Positions 21,597-34,175 of a DNA stretch of 64,000 nt are shown one piece after another. The DNA is from Triticum aestivum. Taxonomy: Eukaryota > Streptophyta > Magnoliopsida > Poales > Poaceae. Location of the stretch: positions 199,830,538 through 199,894,537 of the forward strand of contig NC_057801.1 of the NCBI RefSeq assembly GCF_018294505.1. Direction: 5' to 3'. Position 1 is the stretch's first letter, and every line of letters starts with the position of its first letter. The notes beneath the pieces are model-generated. The model searched no databases. It saw only the letters and a list, made by a program, of their open reading frames with translations, and had not been told where the DNA came from. The position numbers were made by a program, and so were the translations under genes.

Positions 21597-24500
21597 TCAA
21601 GTCGATGGAGGAGCGCCAGTGTTGTCGGGGTTGTTTGTTGAAGTAGGGCCTGCCGCAGTGTCGTCCAAATCTTCATGTTCATCAGTTTCACGTGATGAAG
21701 AATAAGAACTGGCCACCAGATCAGGAACTTTGACTCTCTTGAATTTCTTCGGAGGTGGTGCAGACCAGTCAAATGCTTCTTGGAGACCCATAGTCTGAAG
21801 TTCTTCTGCGGAATATACATGAGAGAGAACAGCCCAGGTGCGGTTGAGGGTTTCATGAAGATGATACTGATTTTTCTTCACTGCATTATGGATTGAGGTC
21901 ATGTTGTGAAGAATTACAGCAAATTGGCGTTTCACCCATTTGTGATTGCGATCAACCTTCTGATGAAGACTGAGGAGTAACTCACGGTCAGTCATCACCC
22001 TGGGTGCTGTTGCTTGAGGATTTTGCTTAGCTGAGGTATTTGCGGCAGTGTCATGTGTTGCAGAATCGTCATTGGTGGAGTAAGAAGTAGCTAGACGGAA
22101 TTGACCATCCAATGGACGAGTGCCTTCATCGATCACAGCAGCTGTCTTGCCCTTATCATCAGATGATGAAACTGGTCGCTTGAGGACTTCAATGGGCGGC
22201 AAGTAGCTACCATGGTTCAGAGTGTCAGCCTTGTAATTCAGTGAAGATCTTGCCCTTATGAATCTCATAATCCAAGGCGCATAGGGCTTCAGCTCAAAAG
22301 GTGACATTGCAACATTAGCCAGAGTCCTCATGAAGAAATCATGGAAGTTGACGGGAACGCCATGAATGATGTTGAAAAGCATGTTCTTCATGATGCCAAC
22401 GACATCTTCATCATTTGAGTCGTGGCCTTTGATAGGACTCATTGTCTTCGTCAGGATTCGATAGACAGTCTGAGGCACATACAACAATTCTTTGACGAGG
22501 AATTTGGTTCGAGGGGCCTGCCCTGGCTTCAAAGGCTTCATGAGCACTTGCATATAATGATCAGTCAGTTCGCGGTCATTGTAGATGCAACGTGCACTGT
22601 CATGGGGAGGATCAAGAGGAAGGACACGAAGCAATTCAGTTGCTGGTGCCTTATAGTGAGTGTTTTCTGTCATCCAATCCAGCACCCATGAATTGACATC
22701 TTCAGCATCTCCGGTGATATGCAAAGTGGCATAGAACTGAAGAATGAGTTCTTCATTCCAATCACAAATATCAGTGCAGAAATTCAGTAGTCCTACATCG
22801 TGAATAACTCAGAGAACTGGCTCGAAGCACGGCAGAGATTCCATATCCACATGAGGAATGTGCTCATGATCGAAGATTTTGTCCTTGTCAAAGAGCACTG
22901 AGGAATAGAAGTTGGCTTGAGTAGCAGTCCAGAAACGTCTCTTCCTTATGCGAGCAGAGTCATATGGATTGTAATCAGTGAAGAACACATGCTCAGAAAA
23001 GAAGTCTTCAGCCTTGAATTTTTGCTTGCTGGAGAACGGATTCTTCGGTTTGGGCAGAGGAGTATCAGTGATTTGCAGTACAACCTCAGGAATCGCGATC
23101 TCAGGTGCTTCAGGCTGAGGAATTTCTGGTTCCTCTTCTTGTGCAGTTTGGGGATCAGCAGCAGGTTCTTCAGCACTAGCAGCTGGAATTTCTTCATGAA
23201 CAGACGATGTGGGATGAGTTTCTTCAGAACCCATTTGAACAGTTGTAGCCGGGGACTGAGGAATTTGTTGAATGGGGGTGAAGAGAGGAGTATTCGGATG
23301 CTGACTTTCCCAAAAGTCATCGTTCATCACTGGTGTAGTGCATCCAATATCCATGTCTTCTTCTTCCTTTTCAATTTCCTCAACACCAGCCTCTTCAGCT
23401 GTGAACTGAGGCATAGGTGAGGAAACGACTGGCGGTGAAGGGAATGTTTCCACTTCAATTTCTTCATCAAACTGCTCTGAGGTAGCAACAAAATGATTTT
23501 CTTCATCAGATCCGCTTGGGATCTTGTAGTCTTCTCCATAAGGAACAATTTCCTTAGACGACATGGAGGAAATGGGAACGGCATCAATAGGATTTTCAAG
23601 CGAGCTGGTCATTGGCTTCATTTTCTTCGCGGCCGAAGAATTTGACGCAGCTGATGCCTTCCTTTTCTTCACTGCAGCTCGCTCTGCAGCCTTTGTCTTC
23701 TTCACTTCATAAGCAGAAGGAAGAATTGGAGTTGGTGTTGGCGCAGGAGGAGCTGAGGACTGTGGTTCATTTTCTTCAGGCGCAACTGGTGCAGTTGCCC
23801 TGATCTCTTCAGTTTCTTCAGGCGCACCACTAGTGGATGCCCTGGGAATTTCTTCAGCGGCTGGAATGGAGTCATCAGCCCTGGAACTTGTATTCTCATC
23901 AGCAGGCTGAAAGTCATCAGCAGTGCTGGCATGTTCTTCAGCAGGCTGAGCAGAGTCTGCAGCCTGAGGATTTTCTTGTTGCGATGGGGCTGCAACAGTT
24001 GTCATTTTCTTTGTTAAATTGACGAATCTCACTTTGGCTCCTTGCCAATCAGCATTGTATGTATCGAAATCTTTGCTGAGGGCTTGGATTTCAGATTGAG
24101 CTTTGAGAAGTTCTTCAGGAGTCAGGTTGACAATGTTCTTCTTTAGAAGCTTCTCCTTTCTGGCTTGTGCTCTCTTTATCTCACGAGCCTTTTCAAATTT
24201 CCATTTCTCTTCAGAGATGAAATGGGTCAGCATATGACTTTGACCAGGAGTCAGAGGCAGGTCAGGCATTGGAGTGTTTGGATCCTGATGCCATAAGTCG
24301 ATGAAGTCAAGGATCTTCTTTGGATCCAAAAGCAGAGGCATAGTTGTTCCTTTGGCTCTAGCGGCCTTTGCTAGTCTGTCTCTGATGATTTCTACAAGTT
24401 CTTCATCAGAGGGCACTTGGAAAGCAACTTTCTTTCTTGGACTTGGCCGAGGACCGCGTCCAGCTGTTGCTTTTGTCTTCAGCGGAGTGGGGCCTGATGA

Positions 24501-25271
24501 GGACATTGGTGCAGCTGAGGAACTTGCTGAGACACCAGAAGCAATTGAGAAACCCTGAGTCCTTTGACATGTAGACAGGTGCACAGGAGTTGAGGACTTG
24601 GAGGGAGCTGCTGAGGACTTTGGTGGAGCAGCAGTAGTCTGAGGAATTTGTCGTGAGGGCGCGGCTGAGGAACTTGGCCGTGAGGGCGCTGATGGTGAAG
24701 CACTTGGCTTGCGAGCAGGCTTCTTCGGCATTGATTTCCTCGGCTTGACCGAGGTCTCAGCGGCAGCAGAATCCTCATTGAATTTCCTCACTGCCTCCTT
24801 GGCTTGTCTTGCCAGTTTTGCTTGACGCCTAGACCATTCTTCAGGAAAATCTTCACCATGCTTGATGCTGGTGGGATCGGCGACTTGGCCAGGTGCCAAT
24901 GGAGCTCTTGGGCATGGAGGGTTTAAGGTGAATTTCTTCATCTACTTTGGAGTAACATAGCGATATTCCCTCCATTCTCGTGCCCATCTTTGTTCTATCC
25001 TCTGAATGCGCACTTTGCGCTGATTTTTGTTCTCTTTGCCAAATTTGGCTTCATCAGGTGTGCAGTAATCATTATATATGTCATCAGGGATTTCAAAAGC
25101 AGTCATGACCTCAGGCTTCTTACCTCCTTTCTGCGGTCTCTTTCCTTCTGCCATTTTCTTCAGATGAGGAATTTGAACAATAAAACACTCTGAAGAAGTA
25201 TGCAGTTTTTCTTCGAGGAACGCTGCAAATGAGTTAAGTTGATGAGAACCTAGTGATTCAGTAGCGGACAT
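21597..25271 (-). pseudogene. Third ORF of Sirevirus Y (env-position ORF), two stops
   Basis: One minus-strand frame of 1,225 codons runs from ATG 25271 (MSATESLGSHQLNSFAAFLEE) to the stop at 21597. It is interrupted only by a TAG at 24944-24942 and a TGA at 22811-22809. Architecture: basic helical N-terminus (residues about 1-150); Pro/Ala/Ser/Lys-rich disordered region (about 150-430); an acidic, Glu/Pro-rich repeat region (about 430-740); a folded domain (about 745-1020) with DFFSEHVFFTDYNPYDSAR, MLFNIIHGVPVNFHDFFMRT and PYAPWIMRFIRA; and a charged tail (VDRNHKWVKRQF). It has no signal peptide, no membrane-spanning stretch and no furin-type cluster, so an envelope role is not supported by sequence. 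A TATA box and gene-like leader precede it. Confidence 0.82.
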
Positions 25272-25871
25272 GAGTACCTATGAACAGAGTGTAGGTGCGA
25301 GGAATTTGGAGAGGTCATATGCGTTCTCAGAAGATTTTTCGAAAAGACAAGTTTTGAGGAATTTGACCAGTTGAGCCTTGAGGAATTTCACTAAGCGTTC
25401 TTGTCTTAGGTTCCAGAGTTGTATAGATCGAAAATCCGCACAATTGAGGAATCTTGAAGAAATGAGTGCTTAGAGAGATAAATCAGGAGCATACAGTGTG
25501 TGAGGTGTTCATATGTGAAGATTTGAAGAATAAAACACCTTTGAAGATTTTCAGAAAAGTTTGAGAATCAAAGCGAGTAATAAAAGTGACTTTTAATTAC
25601 CCGAACTGAAGAACACGACGAACAGAGATGAACCGTGGTGAAGTTCGTCAAGTTAGATCTCCCACGCCCTAACTTGGCAGAGGGAGACAGCTACGGCGGC
25701 GGCGGAGTGAAGATTTCCGCAGCCGGCGCGAGTACGACGGCAACGAGGTCGAGGCAGTGAAGCTCTTCCTCACCGACGGCGATGGAATAGCGGCGGCGCT
25801 AGGGTTTGAGGAGAGCTCGAGCGAGAGACAGCGACCGAGCAAAGTAAATGAAGTAAGGAAGGGGAGAGGGG
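25272..25871 (-). promoter_or_regulatory. Gene-like 5' leader of the Y third ORF
   Basis: On the minus strand, from the TATA box toward ATG 25271: a CT-rich stretch, CAAACCCTAGCGCCGCC at about 25810, a GC-rich segment that looks like the 5' UTR of a cereal nuclear gene, and then an AT-rich part with AAATTCCTC words that could contain an intron. Such a leader is unusual inside an LTR element. It is colinear with 18902-19500 in X. Confidence 0.65.
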
Positions 25872-25879
25872 TATTTATA
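25872..25879 (-). promoter_or_regulatory. TATA box upstream of the Y third ORF
   Basis: Minus-strand TATAAATA within GGCTATAAATACCCC is a near-consensus plant TATA box. It is followed by a CT-rich stretch fitting a transcription start. Confidence 0.65.
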
Positions 25880-26607
25880 GCCATGGTAAAAACTGTTCGC
25901 CCGAAGATTTTGGGACGAACATGCCCCTGCCCTTTCTTCTTCACGCGACATGTGTCACCCACGTACTGTGCAGATGAGATCATGTAAGATCGTGGGTGAA
26001 TATAATAATGCATCGTGGGATGCGGAACAGTTTGAGCGGTAAAACCGAAAATCTGGATAAGATTTGTTTTAAAGTTTCGTTCGCAATTTCTTCAGCTGAC
26101 AAGGACACAGTGAAGACTTTGAACGAGTTTCAATCAGAACGCACATGAAGAATTTGTGAATAGATTGGGTTGAGTATAGCATAGAGGGGGAAGGGTCCGA
26201 TCACATTCACTTAGCAGAAATCGCAACTTGAAGAGATAGCAATAAGTGAATGCTGTAGAGGACATAACTCATATATATATATATATATATATATATAGTC
26301 AATGAAGAAAAACGTCGGAAACAGTGAAGATTTTGCAAAGTTGAAGAATTTGAAAGACTGAGGAATTTCAAAAATGAGGAAAAACTCAAATTGAAGATTC
26401 TCAACTTTTTGTGGTGGCGTAACCCACCGTATAAGAATGATGGTTTCAGACACCGCGTACAATTGTCGTAGGGTTCTGAGAATCAAATTCTTCATTAATT
26501 TCTTCACACTTAGAGTGTTATTCTTCATTGATTGAAGAAAAACGTTTCTTCATGTGTTGCACATCTAAGTCATCAATTCTGCATAAGGGTTAGGATGTGT
26601 GTCCTTT
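25880..26607 (-). other. Y spacer between pol and the third ORF
   Basis: It is non-coding. It holds an (AT)n microsatellite at 26271-26297 and many AAGAATTTG and GAGGAATTT words. It is colinear with 34176-34907. Confidence 0.7.
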
Positions 26608-29600
26608 TCAAAGAACATTCGAAGATTCTAAGATATTTAGCTCACACCACAACTTGCTAAATCTCTTCTCATCCAAGGGCTTAGTGAAGATATCAGCTAG
26701 CTGTTCTTCAGTCTTCACATGCTCGATGGAGATATCGCCCTTCAACACATGATCACGAAGAAAATGATGACGAATCTGGATGTGCTTAGTCTTCGAGTGC
26801 TGAACTGGGTTGTGAGCAATCTTGATGGCACTCTCATTGTCGCAGAGGAGAGGCACATTCTTCACGTTGACGCCATAGTCCTTGAGGGTTTGCTTCATCC
26901 AAAGCAGTTGAGCACAGCAAGAGCCAGCAGCAATGTATTCAGCTTCAGAAGTAGACAGTGATACGCAGTTCTGTTTCTTCGAGGACCAAGAGACCAAAGA
27001 TCATCCGAGGAAATGACAAGTGCCAGATGTTGACTTGCGGTCCACACGATCACCAGCATAGTCAGAGTAGAATATCCAATGAGATCAAAAGCAGAGCCCT
27101 TGGGGTACCATAATCCTAGTGTTGGTGTGTGAGCTAGATATCGAAGAATATGCTTCACAGCCTTATGGTGTGATTCCTTCGGTGCAGCTTGAAATCGGGC
27201 ACACATGCAAACACTAAGCATTATATCTGGCCTAGATGCACATAAGTACAGTAAAGAACCAATCATGGAGCGGTATACCTTGTGATCGAAGTCAATACCA
27301 TTTTCATCAGTGCATAGATGGCCATTTGTGGGCATAGGAATTTTGACGCCTTTGCAATCTTGCATGCCGAATTTCCTCAGTACATCTTTGAGGTATTTCT
27401 CCTGAGATATGAATATGCCATTGCGCTGCTGACGAATTTGAAGACCTAAGAAGAATTTCAACTCTCCCATCATAGACATTTGATATTCTTCACTCATCAT
27501 ATAGGCAAATTCATCACTATATCGTTGGTTAGTACAGCCAAAGATAATATCATCAACATATATTTGGCATACAAACAGTTCACCATCATATGATTTAGTA
27601 AAGAGAGTAGGGTCGAGTGAACCGGGTGTGAAGCCATTCTTCACGAAGAATTCCTTCAATGTATCATACCACGCCCGAGGGGCTTGCTTGAGGCCATAGA
27701 GGGCCTTATTGAGTCTGAAGACTTTGTCACGATTCTTGGGATCTTCAAAACCTGGGGGTTGAGCAACATATACTTCTTCCTCGAGCTTACCATTGAGGAA
27801 TGCACTTTTCACATCCATTTGATATAAGATGATATCATGATGGTTAGCATAGGCAAGTAAAATGCGAATAGCCTCAAGTCTAGCAACAGGTGCAAAAGTT
27901 TCATCGAAATCAATTCCTTCAACCTGTGTGTAGCCTTGAGCTACTAGTCGTGCCTTATTCCTCACCACAAGGTAATTTTCATCTTGCTTGTTGCGGTAGA
28001 TCCACTTTGTGCCAATGATATTATGCTTGCGAGGATCTGGGCGATTGACCAATTCCCAGACATTGTTCAGCTCGAACTGATGTAATTCTTCTTGCATAGC
28101 CTGAATCCACTCCGGCTCCAGAAATGCTTCATCTACCTTAGTGGGCTCTGTGATAGAGACAAAAGCATAGTGCCCACAAAAGTTAGATAAATGTGATGCT
28201 TTTGTGCGTGTGAGAGGACCTGGTGCGCTAATGTCATCGACGATCTTCTCCACTTGCACTTCTTTTGCAACGCGTGGATGAGTTGGTTGTCGTTCAGGAT
28301 TTTGATCAACATTTTCTTCAGCACCATTTTCCTCATCTTGTTCTTCATGTGCATCAGCTCGACGTTCTTCACGAACAGGAATGAATTCTTCAGCAGATTC
28401 TTCAGTAGGAATGACATCCTCAGTTGCCTTGAGCTTGATAGCATCCTCAGGTGCTGGTTCATCTAACACAGAAGGTAGGTGCTCTCTTTGTGAGCCATTA
28501 GTTTCATCGAACCGCACATCTACAGTGTCAACAATCTTGTGAAGAACAATGTTGAAGACTCTGTAGGTGTGCGAGTCCTTTTCGTAACCAAGCATAAAAC
28601 CTTCATGTGCTTTCGGTGCAAATTTAGAGTTGTGGTGAGGATCTCTAATCCAACATTTAGCACTGAAGACTTTGAAATAACTCACATTGGGTTTCTTGTC
28701 AGTGAGGAGTTCATAGGCAGTCTTCTTGAAGAATTTGTGAAGATATACTCTGTTGATGATATGGCAGGCAGTATCAATTGCATCAATCCAAAAACGTTGA
28801 GGCATTTTGTATTCATCAAGCATAGTGCGAGCCATCTCAACAAGAGTTCTGTTCTTGCGCTCCACGACGCCATTCTGCTGAGGAGTATAGGGAGCAGATA
28901 ACTCATGAGTAATACCAAGTTCATCAAGATAAGCATCAAGACCGGAATTCTTGAACTCAGTTCCATTGTCACTTCTGATATGCTTGATCTTCACACCAAA
29001 GTTGGTTGAAGCCCTCGAGGTAAATCGTTTGAAGACTTCCTGCACTTCATGTTTGTAAGTAACAATGTGTACCCATGTATATCGAGAATAATCATCAACA
29101 ATGACAAAACCATATAGAGATGCATCATTAGTGACTGCTGAATAATGATTAGGTCCGAAGAGGTCCATGTGAAGCAATTCGAATGGACGTGTAGTGGTCA
29201 TGATAGTCTTCGTTGGATGCTTGGCCTTGGTCATTTTTCCGGCTTCACATGCTTCGCATAAATGATCCATGAGGAATTTGACATTCTCAATGCCAATGAC
29301 ATGCTTCTTCTTCGCAAGCGTGTTCAGATTCCTCATGCCTGCATGACCAAGTCGTCGATGCCATAGCCAGCCTTCTGAAGCTTTTGCAAGTAGACACACG
29401 GCTGGTTGTGGTCCTGTAGAGAAATCAACAATATACAGATCTCCTCTCCTAAAGCCTTCGAAGACTTTGGAATTGTCAGCTTCCATAATCACAACACAGC
29501 GATATTTGCCGAAGACAACAACCATATCAAGATCACAAAGCATTGAGACTGACATGAGATTGTATCCTAAGGACTCAACAAGCATGACTTTGTCCATGTG

Positions 29601-29804
29601 CTTATCCTTAGAGATAGCAACCTTACCAAGACCCAATACCTGACTTTTGCCTTTGTCAGCAAAGATGATATGCTTCAGAGGTGATGGTGATAAGGGTGCA
29701 TCCATCAATATATTCTTGTCACCAGTCATGTGATTTGTACATCCACTATCAAGGACCCATTCAGTGGTTTTGGGATGATCATCCTGCAGATGAATTAGTG
29801 TAGC
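26608..29804 (-). pseudogene. Sirevirus Y pol (protease, integrase, RT, RNase H), one frameshift
   Basis: The minus-strand frame opens after a TAA at 29807-29805. Protease motif [13 protein letters not shown] is near 29745. [14 protein letters not shown] is near 29350. The integrase triad shows as HMDLFGPN (about 29170), RSDNGTEF (about 28970) and [10 protein letters not shown] (about 28875). RT carries [29 protein letters not shown] (about 27825) and YVDDIIFG (about 27560). The frame is open for over 900 codons to about 27069, where one base is missing in the YSDSDYAGD segment of RNase H. The rest of RNase H continues in another frame to ADIFTKPLDEKRF and the stop at 26608. Apart from that indel the protein looks complete. 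Confidence 0.93.
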
Positions 29805-29954
29805 TTACAATCTCATATGCTTCATCAGTGAAGAATATGATATCAAGTTCATCAGATGAATTTCATCAAGCAGTAAACAGATATAGCAGTATGAGGACGT
29901 GTGAAATGAAAGTTCATTTCATCATGATTCGCCTGCGTCCTTTCAGGCATTTTT

Positions 29955-30006
29955 GTCAGGTCCCCAGCAAATTCTTCAGACGTTAGAGCACGTCTGGAGA
30001 CCTGAC
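29955..30006 (-). other. Hairpin after the gag stop, Sirevirus Y
   Basis: Outer arms GTCAGGTC/GACCTGAC and inner arms CAGACG/CGTCTG enclose an 8-nt loop, with an asymmetric internal bulge. It begins 13 nt after the gag TAA (30022-30020). Pol opens about 215 nt after the stop in a different frame. Confidence 0.75.
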
Positions 30007-30019
30007 CCTGCAAAGGAGA

Positions 30020-32558
30020 TTAGTTCTTTTTCTTCACCACCCACATCTGGAGGGGTGGCAAAGATTTCATCATCCTGCGAGCACCATGTGAGAAAGGTGG
30101 CAAAGATGCCAAACCATTTCGCTGAGTATAAGAGGGGTTAGGGTAAGCATATGAATAAGCAGAGTAATTCTTCAAGGACTTATGAACATAATGGTTTGAA
30201 GAATAATGCACATATTCATAGCCCTTAGCTCTACCCTGCGAGACAGAGTTGTTAGCACGATGATAATCATATGAGGACTTTGATCCATGTGAAGAATTTG
30301 GTCCATATGAAGAATTTGATCTGGGGTTCCTGTTCTTCACAGGTGGTGTCATGAGAACATTCACCTGAAGACTTTCAACACAACTTTTGGGAACCTAGAT
30401 TTTCTTCATAGGGGAGCCGTTCCTGCAGTTAGTGCCAACATATCTAGCAAATACTTCACCATTCTGATTTTTGAACAGTTTATAGTTGGAGTCAAATGAC
30501 TCATCAGAAGAATGAGAAGATTCACATGTAAAGCCAGATAAGTTAGATGGATCAACTAGAGGTCCCTTTGCAGCAACCCATGAGGTTTTGGGGTACTGCT
30601 CAGGCTTCCAATATGTTCCATCAGCATTGAGTTTCCTCTCAAAGGCAATACCCTCTTTCCTAGGGTTTCTGTTGAGGATCTGCTTTTTGAGCACATCACA
30701 AAGTGTCTGATGCCCTTTGAGGCTTTTGTACATGCCTGTCATGTACAATTCCTTCAGCCCTGCATTGTCAGTGATACTAGCAATGTCCTCAGATGAGGAA
30801 TTAGTGATAGCAGAGGCAGATGAAGAATTTGTAACATTTGACGCATTTGAACATTCAGGTGAAGAATTAGCAGATTCATGTTCAATGCACTTTAAGCATG
30901 GAGGAACAAATTCTTCCTGAGAAGCGCTGATTTGTTGAGCTAGTAATGAATCGCGCTCCTTCTGAAGATCTTCATAACACACTCTTAGCTTTTCAAGATC
31001 ATCCTTTCTTTGAAGAGATTCAAGAGAAAGCTTCTCGTGATCTTGCTTTTCTTGAAGAAATTCATAAGAAAGTTTCTCATGATCAGACAAGAGAGAGTTA
31101 TGATGACCTTGAAGGTTATCATACCTAGACTGAAGTCTCTGAAGATTTTCAGTCAAGGCTTTAGTGCGATCCATTTCTTCACCCAACATATCATCACTTT
31201 TATCTAGCATGTTTTGAACCTTTTCAAGAGCCCGTTGTTGTTTCACAGCAATTTTAGCAAGTTTAGAGTAGCTGGGCTTGAGATCCTCATCAGATTCATT
31301 TTCACTAGAGTCAGAGGAGTTGTATTTGAGTACCTTAGCTCCTTTTGCCATGAAGCAATAGGTGGGAGCGTAGCCATCATTATCTTCATCAGGCTTGTCG
31401 GTGATGTCAGTTTCTTCAGTGTTGAAGATGGACTTGCTGACGAAGGCAGTAGCAACGGCCAGACTCGCAACACCAGATTCAGATTCTTCAGACTCCTCCT
31501 CTTCATCATTTTCCTCAGATTCAGCTTCAGAGTCCATTTCCTTGCCAATGAATGCCCGAGCCTTCTTGGAGCTGCCCTTCTTGTGAGATGAAAACTTTGA
31601 GGATTTTGATGACGAAGATTTTGACGATTTCTTCTTCTTCTTCGCATCATCAGAACTGTAATCCTTGTATTTCTTCTTCTTCATTTCCTTTTCCCACTGA
31701 GGACAATCTTGAATATAGTGACCATGCTTCTTGCATTTGTGGCAAAGTCTTCTCTTATAGTCACTGGATGAGGAATCATTTCCTCTTGAGGATTTTCCAA
31801 AGCGACCACGTCTTGTGAACTTCTGGAATTTCTTCACAAGCAGTGCTAGATCCTGGCTCAGTTCTTCAGGATCACCAAGGCTACTACCAGAATCCTCACA
31901 TTCAGAGTCAGACGCAACCTTGGCCTTCAAGGCACGTGGTTTGCCATAGTTTGAGCCATAGAGATCTCTCTTTTCAGCAAGCTGGAACTCGTGAGTGTTT
32001 AGCCTTTCAAGGATATCAGCAGGATCAAGCGACTTGTAGTCAGCACGTTCTTGTATCATCAGTCCCAGAGTATCAAATGAGGAATCAAGCGATCTCAGCA
32101 GTTTCTTCACAACTTCATGATCAGTGATGTCAGTGGCACCGAGTGAGGCGATCAAAGGTTTGTTGGACATTCTCATTGTCGAGTCTTTTGAAGTGGTTGA
32201 AGAGATTCTGAAGAACATCGACTCGAGAGTCACGCTGAGTTGAAACTCCTTCATTTACTTTGGACAGCATATCCCAGATAAGCTTAGCAGTTTCCAAAGC
32301 ACTTACTCTTCCATACTGTCCTTTGCTCAGATGGCCACATATGATATTCTTCGCTTGAGAATCGAGTTGTTTGAATCTCTTCACATCGGTAGCGTTCAGT
32401 GTGGGAGTGACAGAGGGGACACCATTTTCCACAACATACCAGAGATCGTTATCAATTGCCTCAAGATGCATTCGCATCTTGTTCTTCCAGTAGGGGTAGT
32501 CCGTTCCATCAAAGGTAGGACACCCAGCCGAGACCTTGATCATACCTGCGGTCGACAT
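30020..32558 (-). pseudogene. Sirevirus Y gag, one frameshift and one stop
   Basis: It starts at minus-strand ATG 32558 (MSTAGMIKVSAGCPTFDGTDYPYW) and ends at 30020 with a KKKN tail. The capsid-type region (KNKMRMHLEAIDNDLW, LIWDMLSKVNEG) ends with a small deletion near 32143 that shifts the frame. It continues with GATDITDHEVVKKLLRSLD, a Lys/Ser-rich linker and a CCHC zinc knuckle CHKCKKHGHYIQDC at about 31755-31715, then an acidic Ser-rich region, a long coiled coil (QNMLDKSDDML, HEKLSLESLQRKDDLEKL) and a Tyr/Ser-rich C-terminus. A TAG at 30397-30395 replaces the Trp codon that X has. The large C-terminal coiled coil is typical of Sirevirus Gag. Confidence 0.88.
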
Positions 32559-32611
32559 AACTAAAACTCCAGGCGGTTAAACCAAAATCACACAGAACAA
32601 GGGAGTACCTT

Positions 32612-32623
32612 GCTCTGATACCA
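32612..32623 (-). other. Primer binding site of Sirevirus Y
   Basis: Minus-strand TGGTATCAGAGC lies two bases after the 5' LTR end at 32626, as in X. Confidence 0.9.
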
Positions 32624-32625
32624 AT

Positions 32626-34159
32626 TGAAAGTGCGTTATATCGACTAGAGGGGGGTGAATAGGCGATTTTTATGAATTCTTCACTGAGGAATTTGCTGGT
32701 GAGGAAATTCCTTAACGAAGAACTACTTGCAGTGGAATAAGTACTCAGAAGTAAATATAACAGGATACAAACATAGTCATCATGATGAAATGAAGACTAA
32801 CACAGAGTATGGAAAGCGTAAACACAGGATAACAAGATGAAGACAAACAGACTGAAGAAATTGAACTGAGGAATTTGTGAAAGTCTTCAGTCAAAGTCTT
32901 CAAGCACAGATATGAACAACAGTCAACATAGTAATGAGGAAATGAAAGAGTTGAGGAGATAGAACCAGTTAGTTGGTGAAGACAATGATTTGGTAAACCA
33001 GTTCCAACTGCTGTCTCAGTTGTACGTCTGGTTGGAGCGACTGAGTATTTAAACTCGAGGACACACGGTCCCGGACACCCAGTCTCTGAGCCGCAACTCA
33101 GGACACCCAGTCCTCACCGTATTCTCCTTGAACTAAGACCACGCAGGCCTCGTCCAATCACTCGTGGTAAGTCTTCAGGTGACTTCCAAACCTTCACAGA
33201 CTTGGTCACTCGGCGATCCACAATTCCTCTTGGATGCTCTAGACCTTGACGCCTAACCGTCTGGAAGAAGCACAGTCTTCAAAGGTAACAAGCGTCGGAT
33301 CCATGCAGGATCAATTTCTTCAGTGATGCTCAATCACTTTGGGTTTGTGGGGGTTTGGTTTTGGGAGTTTCCTCACTCGATGATTTTCGCTCAAAGTCCT
33401 CGGAGGATGGGTTGTTCTCAAATGACAAGTGTCAAGTTCTCTCGGAGCAGCCAACCAGCTAGTGGTTGTAGGGGGCGGCTATTTATAGCCTAGGGAGCAG
33501 CCCGACATGATAAGACATAAATGCCCTTTAATGATATGACCGCTAGGTGGATAAGATATTTTGGACAGCCGGCGCGCAGCACAGCAACGGTCGGAAATTT
33601 GACTCTCAAATTCCTCAGGGCTATCATGTTCCTCACTGTGTAGGCAATTCGCACTGGCGAATTCCTAACTCCTCAGTTAGAGCAAAGTCATCAGTGACCA
33701 GAAGAACTGCGTCTCTGTCACTGAAGAATTTGACTAAACTGTATGAGATTTCCAATGGCTTCACTCGAAGGGATTGGTAGGTGTAGGATTTTGAGTTGAG
33801 CATCACATGGAAATTTTTCCTTAGTATTTCCTCGACCCCCTTTAACAGTACGGTGTTTCCTATGACTCAAGAAAGAGAAAATGAAACTACGAAAACAAAA
33901 GTCTTCACGCTTCATATTCCTCGAATTAATATCAAGTCTTCAAGGTCACACCAATTTCTTCACTTTCAAAGTCTTCAGAAAGTCTTCAGAATATCAAAGT
34001 CTTCAGTTGAAGAACTTCATTTTTAGGGGTCGACTTTCTCTGTAAATATCAAACTCCTCATAGACTTATAAACCTGTGTACACTCACAAACGCATCAGTT
34101 ACTTAACCTATAAGTCTTCAATACACCAAAATCACTAAGGGGCACTAGATGCACTTACA
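32626..34159 (-). repeat. 5' LTR of Sirevirus Y
   Basis: It is 1,534 bp and near-identical to 19501-21035. On the minus strand it starts TGTAAGTGC at 34159 and ends GCACTTTCA at 32626. GAGAG follows at 34160-34164. Confidence 0.93.
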
Positions 34160-34167
34160 GAGAGGGG

Positions 34168-34175
34168 TATTTATA
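34168..34175 (-). promoter_or_regulatory. TATA box of the X third ORF, displaced
   Basis: Minus-strand TATAAATA lies 4-11 bp to the right of the Y insertion duplication. It is the counterpart of 25872-25879 in Y. The Y insertion moved it 14.7 kb away from the leader at 19495. Confidence 0.65.

Larger units (their letters stand above)
19501..34159 (-). mobile_element. Sirevirus Y, inserted in Sirevirus X (innermost)
   Basis: The LTRs 19501-21035 (1,535 bp) and 32626-34159 (1,534 bp) are near-identical. Exact GAGAG duplications lie at 19496-19500 and 34160-34164. Total length is 14,659 bp. The order on the minus strand is LTR, primer binding site, gag, hairpin, pol, promoter and leader, third ORF, four polypurine tracts, LTR. 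It inserted in the same orientation into a relative of its own family, just downstream of the TATA box of the X third ORF. Breaks are few: one frameshift and one stop in gag, one frameshift in RNase H, two stops in the third ORF. Confidence 0.93.

Noticed and set aside
21597..25271. Calling the third ORF an envelope gene
   Set aside because: No signal peptide, membrane helix or cleavage motif is visible; only its position in the element suggests env.
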